This document shows, piece after piece, positions 63,690-64,000 of a stretch of DNA of 64,000 nucleotides. The DNA comes from Christensenella sp. UBA7588. GTDB lineage: Bacteria; Bacillota; Clostridia; Christensenellales; CAG-917. A program made the position numbers and the translations under genes. Position 1 is the first letter of the stretch, and each line of letters begins with the position of its first letter. The DNA is taken from contig DLKM01000001.1 in NCBI GenBank assembly GCA_002478945.1, forward strand, positions 16,055-80,054, given 5' to 3'. The notes under the pieces are model-generated. The model saw nothing but the letters and a program-made list of their open reading frames with translations, ran no database searches and had not been told where the DNA came from.

Positions 63690-64000
63690 TCAGGCGTTTT
63701 GTACGCCCGAGATATGCACAATCGTATGTTTGCAATCGAGGTTTTTCAAGCCTTCTATCGAGGTTTCTTTGCCGTCGATAGTCACTTTCGCTTCCTTGAC
63801 GTTTACGAGTTCGAGCGACAGTTTCTTTGTCAAAACATCCTCCGTCGGCGTTATCTCGATTTCGTATTCTCCGTTATCGGTTTTGCGCATATCGAAGTCG
63901 ATTTTGCCTTGCTCGTCAAGCATCGTAAACTTGTTCTGTCCGAGATAAACGCGCGCTTTGACGTCGGAAAACTCGGTGGAATTGCCTTCCGCTTCGAGCA
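63690..64000 (-). CDS. C-terminal end of an unidentified gene (partial)
   Basis: The reading frame is open to the window edge (codons for LEAEGNSTEFSDVKARVYLG precede the internal Met near 63923). About 102 residues are visible, beta-rich and charged, ending in HTIVHISGVQNA. The style (VTIDGKETSIEGLKNL) resembles the C-terminal beta domain of a glycoside hydrolase, but I cannot assign a family. Confidence 0.6.
   Translation of the reverse strand, partial: LEAEGNSTEFSDVKARVYLGQNKFTMLDEQGKIDFDMRKTDNGEYEIEITPTEDVLTKKLSLELVNVKEAKVTIDGKETSIEGLKNLDCKHTIVHISGVQNA

Noticed and set aside
1..64000. CRISPR arrays, tRNA or rRNA genes, transposases or prophage genes
   Set aside because: None was found on either strand. 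The repeats present are palindromes and gene-end copies, not spaced direct repeats.

Overview
The window looks like the chromosome of a Gram-positive, anaerobic-type member of the Bacillota (Clostridia-like, probably host- or gut-associated). The evidence is many single-membrane lipoproteins with a hydrophobic stretch and a (V/T)AC or GC lipobox, strong GGAGG ribosome binding sites, class II aldolase, an Opp-type peptide importer, InlB/BspA-type repeat proteins and an L13-S9 operon. I see no rRNA, tRNA, CRISPR array, transposase or phage gene. Almost everything lies on the minus strand.

Layout. (1) 1-4.8 kb: housekeeping genes gapA and fba, each followed by a nested inverted-repeat/terminator element that spans the stop codon, then a small membrane export protein and a lone plus-strand TtcA-like tRNA-thiolation enzyme. 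(2) 4.9-38.4 kb: a surface and peptide-uptake region. It has an InlB-repeat lipoprotein, oppA-B-C-D-F (OppA is unusually large), a small membrane protein, a 2530-residue LRR subtilase and five more lipoproteins, three of them over 900 residues. The inferred logic is that the anchored protease cuts protein outside the cell and Opp imports the peptides. (3) 38.8-43.2 kb: an epimerase fused to a zinc-binding tail, an EFR1-type flavodoxin/ferredoxin protein, a response regulator and a sensor-less histidine kinase. (4) 43.4-59.9 kb: one tightly packed operon of 15 genes with a near-consensus promoter (59913-59941) and a terminal hairpin (43366-43387). (5) 60.1-62 kb: a zinc-ribbon multi-pass membrane protein with its own promoter. 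(6) 62-64 kb: rpsI, rplM and the end of an unidentified gene.

The operon in region 4 is the outstanding feature. In transcription order it encodes an FtsK/SpoIIIE-type ATPase, three WXG100-like small helical proteins, two coiled-coil proteins, two paralogous membrane proteins with LRR ectodomains, a zinc ribbon-TIR-WXG fusion protein, an SPFH/band-7 protein with a zinc ribbon, a small helical protein, two ESCRT-III-like (Snf7-like) proteins, a Vps4-like AAA ATPase with an N-terminal MIT-like domain, and a BrxL-like AAA+ ATPase. One ESCRT-III-like protein ends in a sequence matching the MIM1 motif that binds MIT domains. I read this as a bacterial membrane-remodelling (ESCRT/Vps4) module joined to type-VII-secretion-like and TIR/BREX-like conflict components. 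Domain calls come from motif recognition in the translated sequence. The joint function is inference.
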